From Clostridiales bacterium (GTDB taxonomy: Bacteria; Bacillota; Clostridia; Oscillospirales; Oscillospiraceae), in assembly GCA_012728025.1 (NCBI GenBank), contig JAAYFX010000160.1, positions 1 to 16,480 on the forward strand: a DNA stretch of 16,480 bases. The letters run 5' to 3'. Within the stretch, counting starts at the first letter, position 1, and each line of letters starts with the position of its first letter. Of this stretch, positions 6,777-13,640 are shown in pieces. The position numbers and the translations under genes were made by a program. The notes beneath the pieces are model-generated. The model was not told the origin of the DNA, made no database searches, and worked only from the letters and a program-made list of their open reading frames with translations.

Positions 6777-7457
6777 TTATCTAATATCCGCCGAGCCGAA
6801 AACTGTTAACACCCGTATGTAAACTGTGGGTGCGTTTTGAAGGGCAGAGGATTTGAAGGTGTTTTGAATGCTGCCTATTATCGGAGTGCTTGTAACATAG
6901 GCTCTGACATTTTCCGGAAGAGTTATATCAGTATTCCCAAAAATTGAATATACATTAACCGTGCAATCACGCTTTATGGTCGAATTTTTCAGCATCAGCT
7001 CAATGCCACCAAAAATCGCATAGGTGTTTACCCCTCTGAAAACAACATCATCGAATTTAGGCTTATTTCCGCCGAAAACAGCAAAGTGAGTGTCTCCCCT
7101 GCTGCCTGCGAAAATACCGTTATTACCCTCTTTGTTCATCTTCGTAGGTAATTTAAAAACAAGGTTAAGTCCAAGGAGTATAACTATAAGAGGAGCGATA
7201 AGCTTATAGCCAAGATTATCCCGAAAAACCCCCTGAGCGCTTAGGAGCAAAAGAACACCTACACCGGCTCCTATGGAATTTAAAAGATTTATACCTCCTG
7301 TACACATGGAAAGCACACAGGGAAGTATTATAAAAAGTGCCCACCAGCCATCAAAGGAAAGATTCGTATCCCAATAGCCCAGCACATTGCAGCCATACAG
7401 GATACCCCCTACTATAATAAGAAGTCCTATAATGACTGTAAGCCAATTTCTTTTCAT
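6777..7457 (-). CDS. LiaF-like membrane protein
   Basis: The product is 226 residues. Residues 1-105 hold four predicted membrane segments (about 4-26, 36-54, 60-78 and 84-102), as in the N-terminal membrane part of LiaF-type proteins. Residues 113-226 form a Gly-rich beta-strand domain with repeated FGG/FG turns (FAVFGG, YAIFGG, YSIFGN, VFGSADI) typical of the LiaF C-terminal, or cell-wall-active antibiotic response, domain. In bacilli LiaF keeps the LiaRS two-component system off until the cell envelope is stressed. Here no LiaS kinase or LiaR regulator is adjacent, so the partner is unknown. AAGGAGA lies 8 bases before the ATG. There is no clear promoter between this gene and yebC, so read-through past the weak hairpin at 7492-7521 is possible. 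Confidence 0.82.
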   Translation of the reverse strand: MKRNWLTVIIGLLIIVGGILYGCNVLGYWDTNLSFDGWWALFIILPCVLSMCTGGINLLNSIGAGVGVLLLLSAQGVFRDNLGYKLIAPLIVILLGLNLVFKLPTKMNKEGNNGIFAGSRGDTHFAVFGGNKPKFDDVVFRGVNTYAIFGGIELMLKNSTIKRDCTVNVYSIFGNTDITLPENVRAYVTSTPIIGSIQNTFKSSALQNAPTVYIRVLTVFGSADIR

Positions 7458-7491
7458 TATACTTTTCTCCTTAGAAACCTATTACTAAAGA

Positions 7492-7521
7492 AAGCGGCAA
7501 ACAAAAACGCGTTTGCCGCTT
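7492..7521 (-). terminator. Hairpin between the yebC-like and LiaF-like genes
   Basis: A perfect 11-bp stem (7492-7502 with 7511-7521, AAGCGGCAAAC) with an 8-base loop. On the minus strand it follows the yebC stop and is trailed only by CTTTAG, so it may be a partial terminator. Confidence 0.6.
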
Positions 7522-7535
7522 GAAGTTAAGTGCGC

Positions 7536-8273
7536 TTAGTCCTCTTCTTCCCAGTTGTGCCAGACGTTTTGGACATCATCGTTATCCTCAAACATCTCAA
7601 GCATTTTGTTCATGTTCTTGATTTCGTCCTCTAAGGTGAGTTTTATATAGTTTTGAGGAACCATTTCAAGCTCTGCCGAAAGAAACTTGTATCCCAGCTC
7701 CTCAAGCTTTTCTGCCGCTGCCTGAAAAGCGTCGGGAGCAGTGTAAATAACAAAGCTTTCACCCTCTGTGACGCAATCATCCGCCCCAGCATCCAGCGAG
7801 TCCATCATTACGGTGTCCTCGTCAAGGTTTTTTTCCTCATTATCAATAACTATAACGCCCTTACGGTCAAATGACCATGAAACACAGCCTGAAGCTCCTA
7901 AATTACCGCCATATTTGTCAAAATAATGGCGCATTTCGGCCGCCGTACGGTTTCTGTTATCCGTCATAGTTTCTACAATAACGGCAACACCGCTAGGCCC
8001 ATAACCTTCATAGGTAATACTCTCAAAATTAGAGCTGTCGGCAGAGCCGAGAGCCTTTTCAATACAGCGTTTTATGTTATCATTGGGCATATTGGCGGCC
8101 TTTGCCTTAGTTATTACTGCCGCAAGACGGGAGTTGTTTGCAGGGTCCCCGCCGCCCCCCTCTTTGACTGCGACTATCATTTCTCTCGCAATCTTTGTGA
8201 AAATCTGAGCGCGCTTTGCATCCTGCGCACCTTTAGTTTTTTGAATGTTATGCCATTTGGAATGTCCGGCCAT
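7536..8273 (-). CDS. yebC: YebC/PmpR family protein
   Basis: The product is 245 residues, normal for the family. The start MAGHSKWHNIQKTKGAQDAK is the near-invariant YebC/TACO1 N-terminus. It continues with RAQIFTKIAREM and the conserved NNSRLAAVITKAKAANMPNDNIKR and YEGYGPSGVAVIVE segments, and ends with an acidic tail (EDNDDVQNVWHNWEEED). Family members have been described as transcription regulators and, in newer work, as ribosome-associated factors that ease stalled translation. I cannot tell which applies here. The ATG has AGGAGC 8 bases upstream and its own sigma-A promoter at 8307-8335. It lies downstream of ppa on the same strand, with a 98-base gap. Confidence 0.96.
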   Translation of the reverse strand: MAGHSKWHNIQKTKGAQDAKRAQIFTKIAREMIVAVKEGGGGDPANNSRLAAVITKAKAANMPNDNIKRCIEKALGSADSSNFESITYEGYGPSGVAVIVETMTDNRNRTAAEMRHYFDKYGGNLGASGCVSWSFDRKGVIVIDNEEKNLDEDTVMMDSLDAGADDCVTEGESFVIYTAPDAFQAAAEKLEELGYKFLSAELEMVPQNYIKLTLEDEIKNMNKMLEMFEDNDDVQNVWHNWEEED

Positions 8274-8306
8274 TTTTAACAGCTCCTATTGTAAATTGCA
8301 GTTAAA

Positions 8307-8335
8307 ATTATAGCATTAAGCTCGTACCAATGCAA
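8307..8335 (-). promoter_or_regulatory. Sigma-A promoter of yebC
   Basis: On the minus strand, TTGCAT (8335-8330), a 17-base spacer and a perfect TATAAT (8312-8307) lie about 35 bases before the start codon. Confidence 0.75.
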
Positions 8336-8371
8336 GCCCTTTTCCAATTTCAAGAAAAGATAGCTTTTTTA

Positions 8372-8905
8372 TCATTTGTTAAACTTGTTATTATACATAT
8401 CTATTGACTTATTTATAGTCAAAATTGCCTCATCACGGTTTTGAACCTCATCAACGCTGGTTTGCTTGCCCTCCAGCATTTTATACACAGAAAAAAAGTG
8501 CTTCATTTCATTGAATATATGACTCGGAAGCTCGCTTATATCTTTAAAGGAGTTATACGTGGGGTCAGCATAGGGAATGGCGATAATCTTTTCATCGTTT
8601 CGCCCATTATCAATCATAGTTATCATGCCAATGGGATAACACCTTACTGTCACGAAAGGGTCTATGGATTCACTTGAAAGCACAAGCACATCTAAGGGGT
8701 CATCGTCGTCGGCATAGGTGCGGGGAATAAAACCATAGCTGCTGGGATAATGGGTGGATGTATACAGTATCCTATCCAAAATCAGCATACCTGTTTCTTT
8801 ATCCAGCTCGTATTTCTTTTTACTGCCCTTGCTTATTTCTATAACCGCCAAAAAATCTTCGGGTTTTATTCTTTCTGGATTCATATCATGCCAAATGTTT
8901 CCCAT
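8372..8905 (-). CDS. ppa: Inorganic pyrophosphatase, family I
   Basis: This is a cytosolic enzyme of 177 residues that hydrolyses pyrophosphate to phosphate with Mg2+, pulling biosynthetic reactions forward. The active-site set of soluble family I enzymes is present: E23, K31 and E33 (KKYELDK), R45, Y53 and Y57 (YPSSYGFIP), the signature DDDPLDV with D67, D69 and D72, then D99, D104 and K106, and Y141-K142. The length matches the bacterial family (about 175). GGAGG before the ATG supports the start. Many clostridia use family II or membrane pyrophosphatases instead. PPDK, encoded at the left window edge, makes or uses pyrophosphate too, but the two are far apart and no link is claimed. Confidence 0.96.
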   Translation of the reverse strand: MGNIWHDMNPERIKPEDFLAVIEISKGSKKKYELDKETGMLILDRILYTSTHYPSSYGFIPRTYADDDDPLDVLVLSSESIDPFVTVRCYPIGMITMIDNGRNDEKIIAIPYADPTYNSFKDISELPSHIFNEMKHFFSVYKMLEGKQTSVDEVQNRDEAILTINKSIDMYNNKFNK

Positions 8906-9207
8906 TTTGTTCCTCCGTGAAATGAATTTATATTAATTAGCTTTAACTTGTACGGATGTCTGTGCTAACCTGCCAAAAATTTAAAACATTTTTAGCAGAC
9001 TTGCACTATAAAGTTTAGCACAATAATTGCTCTTGTCAAGCAATGGCATAAACTTTTATATAAGCCATCTATCTTGTTTATCGTCACTTTAATTGTCTAT
9101 TGTTAAAACATCTTCATTTCATCTCTGCTTAAAAGCTTTATTAGAGCTTACAAACCTTTCTTTTCGGCAGCTTTACTGTACTAATTTAACGAAATAAACT
9201 AAGAAGC
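8906..9207. other. Intergenic region between ppa and the metF leader
   Basis: No coding region is seen. On the minus strand TTGACA (9039-9034), a 16-base spacer and TAAACT (9017-9012) form a likely ppa promoter. Its leader of about 100 nt contains a 10-bp hairpin (8971-8980 with 8988-8997) that competes with a second pairing, GTCTG/CAGAC (8958-8962 with 8996-9000). From 9040 to 9207 the sequence is AT-rich with no feature I can support. Confidence 0.45.
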
Positions 9208-9236
9208 TTGACAACAAGGGATAGCATCGATATAAT
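9208..9236 (+). promoter_or_regulatory. Perfect-consensus sigma-A promoter of the metF operon
   Basis: TTGACA (9208-9213), exactly 17 bases, and TATAAT (9231-9236): both boxes match the consensus in full. Transcription should begin near 9243, leaving a leader of about 270 nt before metF. A promoter this strong usually goes with control at a later step, which fits the attenuator below. Confidence 0.88.
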
Positions 9237-9251
9237 TTAAGTTAAATTTTC

Positions 9252-9388
9252 AAAAGGAGAGGCAGACAATGGAATTTAAGCATGAAGGCTTTTGGGTCGG
9301 CAGTATAAAACATATGCGAATGCGCACTTCCCGAACACGTGGTTTGTGCGGGTGTTTTTGTGCTATCCAAAAAACTGCCTGAGCTTTT
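9252..9388 (+). ncRNA. Candidate structured leader RNA upstream of metF
   Basis: A closing stem pairs AAAAG (9252-9256) with CTTTT (9384-9388) and AGGCAG (9260-9265) with CTGCCT (9375-9380), around a symmetric GAG/GAG internal loop. Inside it are TGGA/TCCA (9270-9273 with 9366-9369), GCAC/GTGC (9324-9327 with 9360-9363) and a hairpin CCCG-AA-CAC with GTG-CGGG (9330-9338 with 9346-9352). It does not match the S-box (SAM-I), T-box, cobalamin or THF riboswitch consensus as I know them. The pairings were found by eye and no folding energy was computed. The same stretch can be read as a short ORF, so it may instead be a translated attenuation leader. Confidence 0.45.
9269..9382 (+). CDS. Possible leader peptide ORF (37 aa) before metF
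   Basis: This ORF starts at ATG 9269 with a strong ribosome site, AAAAGGAGAGG, 6 bases upstream, and sits just after the consensus promoter. It ends at TGA 9380-9382. The peptide begins MEFKHEGFWV, contains HMRMR (Met 16 and 18) and has three Cys in five residues (CGCFC, 27-31). No family is recognised. Its start site and its stop codon both lie in the strands of the predicted closing stem, so translation through it would open that stem. It may be a regulatory leader peptide sensitive to sulfur amino acids, or a chance ORF inside a structured RNA. Confidence 0.35.
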   Translation: MEFKHEGFWVGSIKHMRMRTSRTRGLCGCFCAIQKTA

Positions 9389-9429
9389 TTGCGTATTTAA
9401 TCTTCGTATAAAAGTCTGCAAATACCATG

Positions 9430-9475
9430 TGCCTCGGAAAGCCCATATAATCGGCGCCGGAGGCATTTTTTATTT
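9430..9475 (+). terminator. Terminator-like hairpin in the metF leader (attenuator)
   Basis: TGCCTCGG (9430-9437) pairs with CCGGAGGCA (9457-9465), one base bulged, and is followed by TTTTTT-A-TTT. It lies about 40 bases before the metF ATG, inside the same transcript. The TGCCTC arm can also pair with GAGGCA at 9259-9264, which gives a mutually exclusive antiterminator form. Confidence 0.6.
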
Positions 9476-9515
9476 CATAGTAAGAACATATAAAATATTA
9501 TTAGGGAGAATAGTC

Positions 9516-10382
9516 ATGAAGCTTACAGATGTAATTAATTCGGGAAGGCCATCTCTGTCCTTTGAGGTTTTTCCCCCGAAAAGTAGTGCGACCTATGAGA
9601 GCATTGAATCTGCGGTGGAGGAAATCGCCTGCCTTAATCCCAGCTTTATGAGCGTGACATATGGGGCGGGCGGCGGAACAAGCGAGTACACCACAGATAT
9701 TGCGGCAGGCATACAAAAGCGTCATGACATACCCGTTTTAGCCCACCTTACCTGTGTTTCCTCCACTCGGGAGGGAGTTTTGGCCCAGCTTAAAAAAATG
9801 CAGGAGGCGGGGATAAAAAATGTGTTGGCTCTGCGGGGTGATATTCCCGAGGGAATGTCTCCTCAGGAAGATTGGCATTACCGTTATGCCTCCTCCCTTA
9901 TAAATGAGGTGCGGGATTTTGGCGGATTTTGCATAGGCGGAGCCTGTTATCCCGAAGGGCATACCGAGGCTGAAAGCCAGCAGCGTGATATTGAGCATCT
10001 TAAAATGAAGGTTGATGCGGGATGTCAGTTTTTAACTTCCCAAATGTTTTTTGATAATAATATATTTTATAATTTTCTATATAAAATAAAAAAAGCCGGA
10101 ATAAACGTGCCTGTTGTAGCAGGTATTATGCCTGTTACCAAGGCAGCACAAATAAAAAGGATAACAGCTCTTTCCGGCACTGCCCTGCCCCCGAGATTTA
10201 AATATATTGTTGACCGTTTTGGGGATAATCCAGAAACCATGAAGCAGGCAGGCATAGCCTATGCAACGGAGCAGATAGTAGACCTTTACGCAAACGGGGT
10301 TGACGCTGTCCACGTTTATTCCATGAACAATCCTTCCGTTGCAAGGATTATCCAAAGTAATATATCGGAGATTTTGAAATGA
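9516..10382 (+). CDS. metF: Methylenetetrahydrofolate reductase
   Basis: This cytosolic flavoprotein of 288 residues reduces 5,10-methylene-THF to 5-methyl-THF, the methyl donor for MetH. The length is normal for bacterial MetF. Family motifs are present: FEVFPPK (16-22, with the conserved Glu17), SFMSVTYGAGGG, LALRGD, CYPEGH, TSQMFFDN and AGIMPV. The start MKLTDVINSG has AGGGAGA 6 bases upstream. The frame stays open upstream to 9339, but that stretch contains the attenuator and no better ribosome site. Its stop overlaps the next start codon by 4 bases (ATGA), so translation is probably coupled. The neighbours, a MetH reactivation protein and metH, confirm the role. Confidence 0.95.
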   Translation: MKLTDVINSGRPSLSFEVFPPKSSATYESIESAVEEIACLNPSFMSVTYGAGGGTSEYTTDIAAGIQKRHDIPVLAHLTCVSSTREGVLAQLKKMQEAGIKNVLALRGDIPEGMSPQEDWHYRYASSLINEVRDFGGFCIGGACYPEGHTEAESQQRDIEHLKMKVDAGCQFLTSQMFFDNNIFYNFLYKIKKAGINVPVVAGIMPVTKAAQIKRITALSGTALPPRFKYIVDRFGDNPETMKQAGIAYATEQIVDLYANGVDAVHVYSMNNPSVARIIQSNISEILK

Positions 10383-11062
10383 GCAGCCGTCAGGCGGTAA
10401 AGGTTATAGAAACAGAACCTCAACTTATTGAAATACCTTTCGAAAAAGTTTGCCGCTACCTTGGTCTTGGCAAAACAGCGCCGGAGGCCCAGTTGCAAGA
10501 GCAGATTTTAAAAAGCATTGATAATTTTAAGAAAGAGGTTTCATATAAGGCTTGTTTTAGGGAAGTTTTGTGCCGTGGAACTTCTTCCGGAACCGATTTA
10601 GAGCTGTTTTTTGCCTCCGGAGAACGCCTTAAAAAAGCCCTTTCCGGCTGCGATAAAGCCATCATTTTTGCCGCCACCACAGGACTTGCCGCAGAAATGT
10701 CCCGTCGGCGGGCAGCGGTTAACTCCCCTTTGCAGGCTCTTTTGCTGGATGCCGTTGGCACAACAGCCATAGAAAGCTTTTGCGACAAACTGTGCACCCA
10801 GTGGAAAGAGGAATACGAAGGATATTTTTTAAGACCTCGCTTCAGCCCTGGCTATGGGGATTTGCCCATTGAAATACAGGCAAAGCTTTTAGACTCTTTA
10901 GAAGCTACAAATCACGCAGGTATAAGTCTTACCGAATCATATCTTATGATACCTCAAAAATCTGTCACCGCCATCGTTGGCCTTGGAGAAGATGGCTGTC
11001 GTCAGAAAGAGCCAGACTGCTCCCTCTGCGATAAAACAGATTGCCAATTCAGATTACAATAG
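10379..11062 (+). CDS. Stand-alone MetH reactivation (B12-dependent methionine synthase activation) domain protein
   Basis: The product is 227 residues. In E. coli MetH this domain is the C-terminal part that binds S-adenosylmethionine and reductively re-methylates oxidised cobalamin; here it is a separate gene. The family signatures are RPRFSPGYGDLP (152-163), with the SAM-binding RxRxSPGY core, and MIPQKSVTAIVG (190-201). The C-terminus carries four Cys (C207, C214, C217, C222) in a C-x6-C-x2-C-x4-C pattern. This could hold a metal or an iron-sulfur cluster that supplies electrons, which is inference. It overlaps metF by 4 bases, and GGAG lies 8 bases before the ATG. The nearby metH lacks this domain, so the two should act together. 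Confidence 0.9.
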   Translation: MSSRQAVKVIETEPQLIEIPFEKVCRYLGLGKTAPEAQLQEQILKSIDNFKKEVSYKACFREVLCRGTSSGTDLELFFASGERLKKALSGCDKAIIFAATTGLAAEMSRRRAAVNSPLQALLLDAVGTTAIESFCDKLCTQWKEEYEGYFLRPRFSPGYGDLPIEIQAKLLDSLEATNHAGISLTESYLMIPQKSVTAIVGLGEDGCRQKEPDCSLCDKTDCQFRLQ

Positions 11063-11100
11063 AGTGTAAAATATTGTCCCAGCTCTTGAAAAGCTATTGC

Positions 11101-11124
11101 AAGGGTATAAAAACCCTTTTTTAA
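11101..11124 (+). terminator. Weak terminator-like hairpin before metH
   Basis: The stem AAGGGT (11101-11106) pairs with ACCCTT (11113-11118) and is followed by TTTT. With only 6 base pairs it is probably leaky, and it lies in the 105-base gap between the activation gene and metH. It may lower metH expression relative to metF. Confidence 0.4.
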
Positions 11125-11167
11125 GTTTGTTTTCAGGCAAAGTCAAATGGAAGGAAAGAACTTTTAT

Positions 11168-13573
11168 ATGAAGCTGATGGAATTAGTCAAAAACGGGATA
11201 TTTTATCTTGACGGGGGCACTGGCTCGTATTTACAGGCCAGAGGACTTAAGTCCGGAGAGAAGCCCGAAATGTGGAACCTAACAAACCCCGAGGAAATTA
11301 TAGACCTGCACCTTGCCTATTACAAGGCGGGAAGCATGGCCGTCTGTACAAACACCTTTGGAGTAAATGCTTTGAAGTTTGACGGGAAAGATGGAAGAGC
11401 GAATGTTTCTCAGGTGGTTACAGCGGCTCTTTCCTGCGCAAAAAAAGCACGAGAACTTGCAAAAGCCGAACAGGAGCTTTTTATAGCCCTTGATATTGGC
11501 CCTCTCGGCAGACTTTTGGCCCCTATGGGTGACCTGCCTTTTGAAAATGCTGTGGAGCTTTTTGCCGAAACCATCCGTGCAGGTGATAAGGCCGGCGCAG
11601 ATTTTATCCTTATAGAAACAATGAACGACTGTTACGAAACAAAGGCGGCGGTTTTAGCCGCAAAGGAAAACTCCTCCCTACCGATTTTTGTAAGCAATGT
11701 TTATGACGAAAGCGAAAATCTCCTGTCCGGAACGCCGCCCGAGGCAATGGTGGCTATGCTTGAGGGCTTGGGAGTAGATGTAATCGGCCTAAACTGCTCT
11801 GTGGGGCCTGATAAAATGCTAGATATACTGCCAAGGTTTACAGCTTGTGCCTCGGTTCCCATTCTTGTAAAGCCTAATGCGGGCCTGCCTAGAAGTGAAA
11901 ATGGGCAAACCGTCTATGATTTGGGTGCCGAAGAATTTGCGGATACTATGAAACAGATTGTTTTATCCGGCGCCGCTGTGGTGGGTGGCTGCTGTGGCAC
12001 AACTCCGGAGTATATAAAGGCTCTGGTTTCTAAAACAGCCGATATTGCTCCTTTGAAAAACGAAAAAAAGGAGCTTACTGTAATAAGCTCATATACCCAT
12101 GCCCTAAGCTTCGGAAAAGAGCCTATTCTCATTGGAGAAAGAATTAATCCCACAGGTAAAAAGCGCTTTAAGCAGGCTTTAAAAGAAAATGATATAGGCT
12201 ATATTTTAAAAGAAGGTTTAGCCCAGCAGGAGCAGGGTGTCCATGTGCTTGACGTCAATGTTGGTCTGCCGGAAATTGACGAAGCCAAAATGCTTGTTGA
12301 TAGTGTAAGCCAGCTTCAGGGAGTTTGCAACCTTCCATTACAAATTGACACGTCAAACCCCCAAGCAATGGCGGCAGCCATGAGAATATATAATGGAAAG
12401 CCCATGATAAACTCTGTAAACGGCAGTGCGGAGAGCATGGATGCCATCTTCCCTCTTGCAAAAAAATACGGCGGGCTTATAGTTTGCCTTACCCTTGACG
12501 AAAAAGGCATCCCCGAAACTGCCCAAGGCAGACTTGAAATAGCAAGAAGAATAACAAATCGTGCGGCAGAATATGGGATTGCCCCTAAAGACCTTATATT
12601 TGACCCCTTGGCCCTCACCATATCCTCAGACCAAAAATCGGCACAGGTTACACTTGAGTCTATTGTCCTTATAAAGGAAGAACTTTCTGCTCTGTCCTCT
12701 TTGGGTGTATCAAACATCTCCTTCGGTCTGCCCTCCAGAGACTATGTGACTGCAAGCTTTTTCACCATGGCGCTTACGGCGGGTCTTTCTGCTGCCATAG
12801 TGAACCCTTTTTCTGTGGAGCTTCAAAAGGCATATAAAAGCTATATGGCCCTTGCCGGTCTTGACCCTAGCTGCAGCGCTTATATTGACTTTGCACAAAG
12901 GGTTACAACAAGTGAAAGTCTTTCCACCGCCACAGCTTCAGGTGAAACAAAGGATGTGGCTGGGGGACTTAAAAACGCCATTATAAAAGGACTGACAGAG
13001 GAGGCGTCAAGGCTTTCCCTTGAAGCTCTTTCGGAAACTGACCCTCTTACACTTATTAATGAACAAATTGTTCCGGCATTGGATATTGTGGGTAGGGGCT
13101 TTGAGGAAAAAACCGTATTTCTCCCTCAGCTTTTAATGAGTGCCGAGTCGGCAAAAGCGGCCTTTGAGCAGGCAAAAAGCAAAATGCCCTACTCGGAGAG
13201 CCAAGGAGAGCCTGTTATACTCGCCACTGTTAAAGGTGACATTCACGACATAGGGAAAAACATTGTAAAAGCTTTGCTCCAAAACTATGGTTTTAATGTA
13301 ATAGATTTAGGCCGTGACGTTTCTCCGGAGGCTATCGTTGAAGCGGCAGAGCAGAACAAGGCAAAGCTTGTGGGACTAAGCGCTCTTATGACCACAACCG
13401 TTGCGGCAATGGATGAAACTATAAAGCTTTTAAAGAAAAGGCAACCCCATGTACTAACCGTTGTGGGTGGTGCGGTTTTAACCCAAGACTATGCAGACAT
13501 GATAGGCGCTGACCGCTATGCTCACACAGCAATGGACACAGTGCGCTACGCAGAGTATGTTTTAAGAAGCTGA
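11168..13573 (+). CDS. metH: Methionine synthase, B12-dependent, lacking the reactivation domain
   Basis: The enzyme transfers the methyl group from methyl-THF to homocysteine through cobalamin. With this start it has 801 residues, against about 1200 for E. coli MetH; the missing part is the C-terminal reactivation domain, encoded separately upstream. In order: the homocysteine-binding barrel (about 5-300) with zinc Cys C210 (GLNCSVGP) and C275-C276 (GGCCGTTP); the pterin-binding barrel (about 315-585; LIGERINPTGK); the helical B12 cap (about 595-680); and the B12-binding Rossmann domain (about 682-801), with the D691-x-H693-x-x-G motif whose His ligates cobalt. AAGGAAAG lies 9 bases before ATG 11168. 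An ATG at 11147 in the same frame is possible but has a poorer site. A strong terminator follows the stop. Confidence 0.94.
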   Translation: MKLMELVKNGIFYLDGGTGSYLQARGLKSGEKPEMWNLTNPEEIIDLHLAYYKAGSMAVCTNTFGVNALKFDGKDGRANVSQVVTAALSCAKKARELAKAEQELFIALDIGPLGRLLAPMGDLPFENAVELFAETIRAGDKAGADFILIETMNDCYETKAAVLAAKENSSLPIFVSNVYDESENLLSGTPPEAMVAMLEGLGVDVIGLNCSVGPDKMLDILPRFTACASVPILVKPNAGLPRSENGQTVYDLGAEEFADTMKQIVLSGAAVVGGCCGTTPEYIKALVSKTADIAPLKNEKKELTVISSYTHALSFGKEPILIGERINPTGKKRFKQALKENDIGYILKEGLAQQEQGVHVLDVNVGLPEIDEAKMLVDSVSQLQGVCNLPLQIDTSNPQAMAAAMRIYNGKPMINSVNGSAESMDAIFPLAKKYGGLIVCLTLDEKGIPETAQGRLEIARRITNRAAEYGIAPKDLIFDPLALTISSDQKSAQVTLESIVLIKEELSALSSLGVSNISFGLPSRDYVTASFFTMALTAGLSAAIVNPFSVELQKAYKSYMALAGLDPSCSAYIDFAQRVTTSESLSTATASGETKDVAGGLKNAIIKGLTEEASRLSLEALSETDPLTLINEQIVPALDIVGRGFEEKTVFLPQLLMSAESAKAAFEQAKSKMPYSESQGEPVILATVKGDIHDIGKNIVKALLQNYGFNVIDLGRDVSPEAIVEAAEQNKAKLVGLSALMTTTVAAMDETIKLLKKRQPHVLTVVGGAVLTQDYADMIGADRYAHTAMDTVRYAEYVLRS

Positions 13574-13623
13574 AATAATAAAAAAGTCAGTACGGTGCAA
13601 GCCGTACTGACTTTTTTATTATT
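13574..13623. terminator. Strong bidirectional terminator between metH and the GNAT gene
   Basis: A perfect 22-bp stem (13574-13595 with 13602-13623, core GTCAGTACGG) with loop TGCAAG and runs of A6 and T6. It starts immediately after the metH stop and lies between convergent genes. Confidence 0.95.
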
Positions 13624-13640
13624 TTAAGTGTTCATACCAA

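Noticed and set aside
7653..8279. Plus-strand ORFs opposite yebC
   Set aside because: They are shadows of a highly conserved gene, with no ribosome sites and Cys/His-rich random composition.
9242..9466. Minus-strand ORF of 74 codons across the metF leader
   Set aside because: It lacks a ribosome site, resembles no family I know, and lies antisense to a region better explained as a leader RNA.
9339..9515. N-terminal extension of MetF (open frame from 9339)
   Set aside because: The extension spans the terminator hairpin, lacks a ribosome site and has no MetF homology, while ATG 9516 has AGGGAGA at proper spacing.
9243..9515. S-box, T-box, cobalamin or THF riboswitch before metF
   Set aside because: The conserved core words of these classes, as I know them, are not present. 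A covariance-model search would be needed to exclude divergent forms.
9739..10797. Several minus-strand ORFs opposite metF and the activation gene
   Set aside because: They are antisense to clearly conserved coding sequence and have no ribosome sites or promoters.
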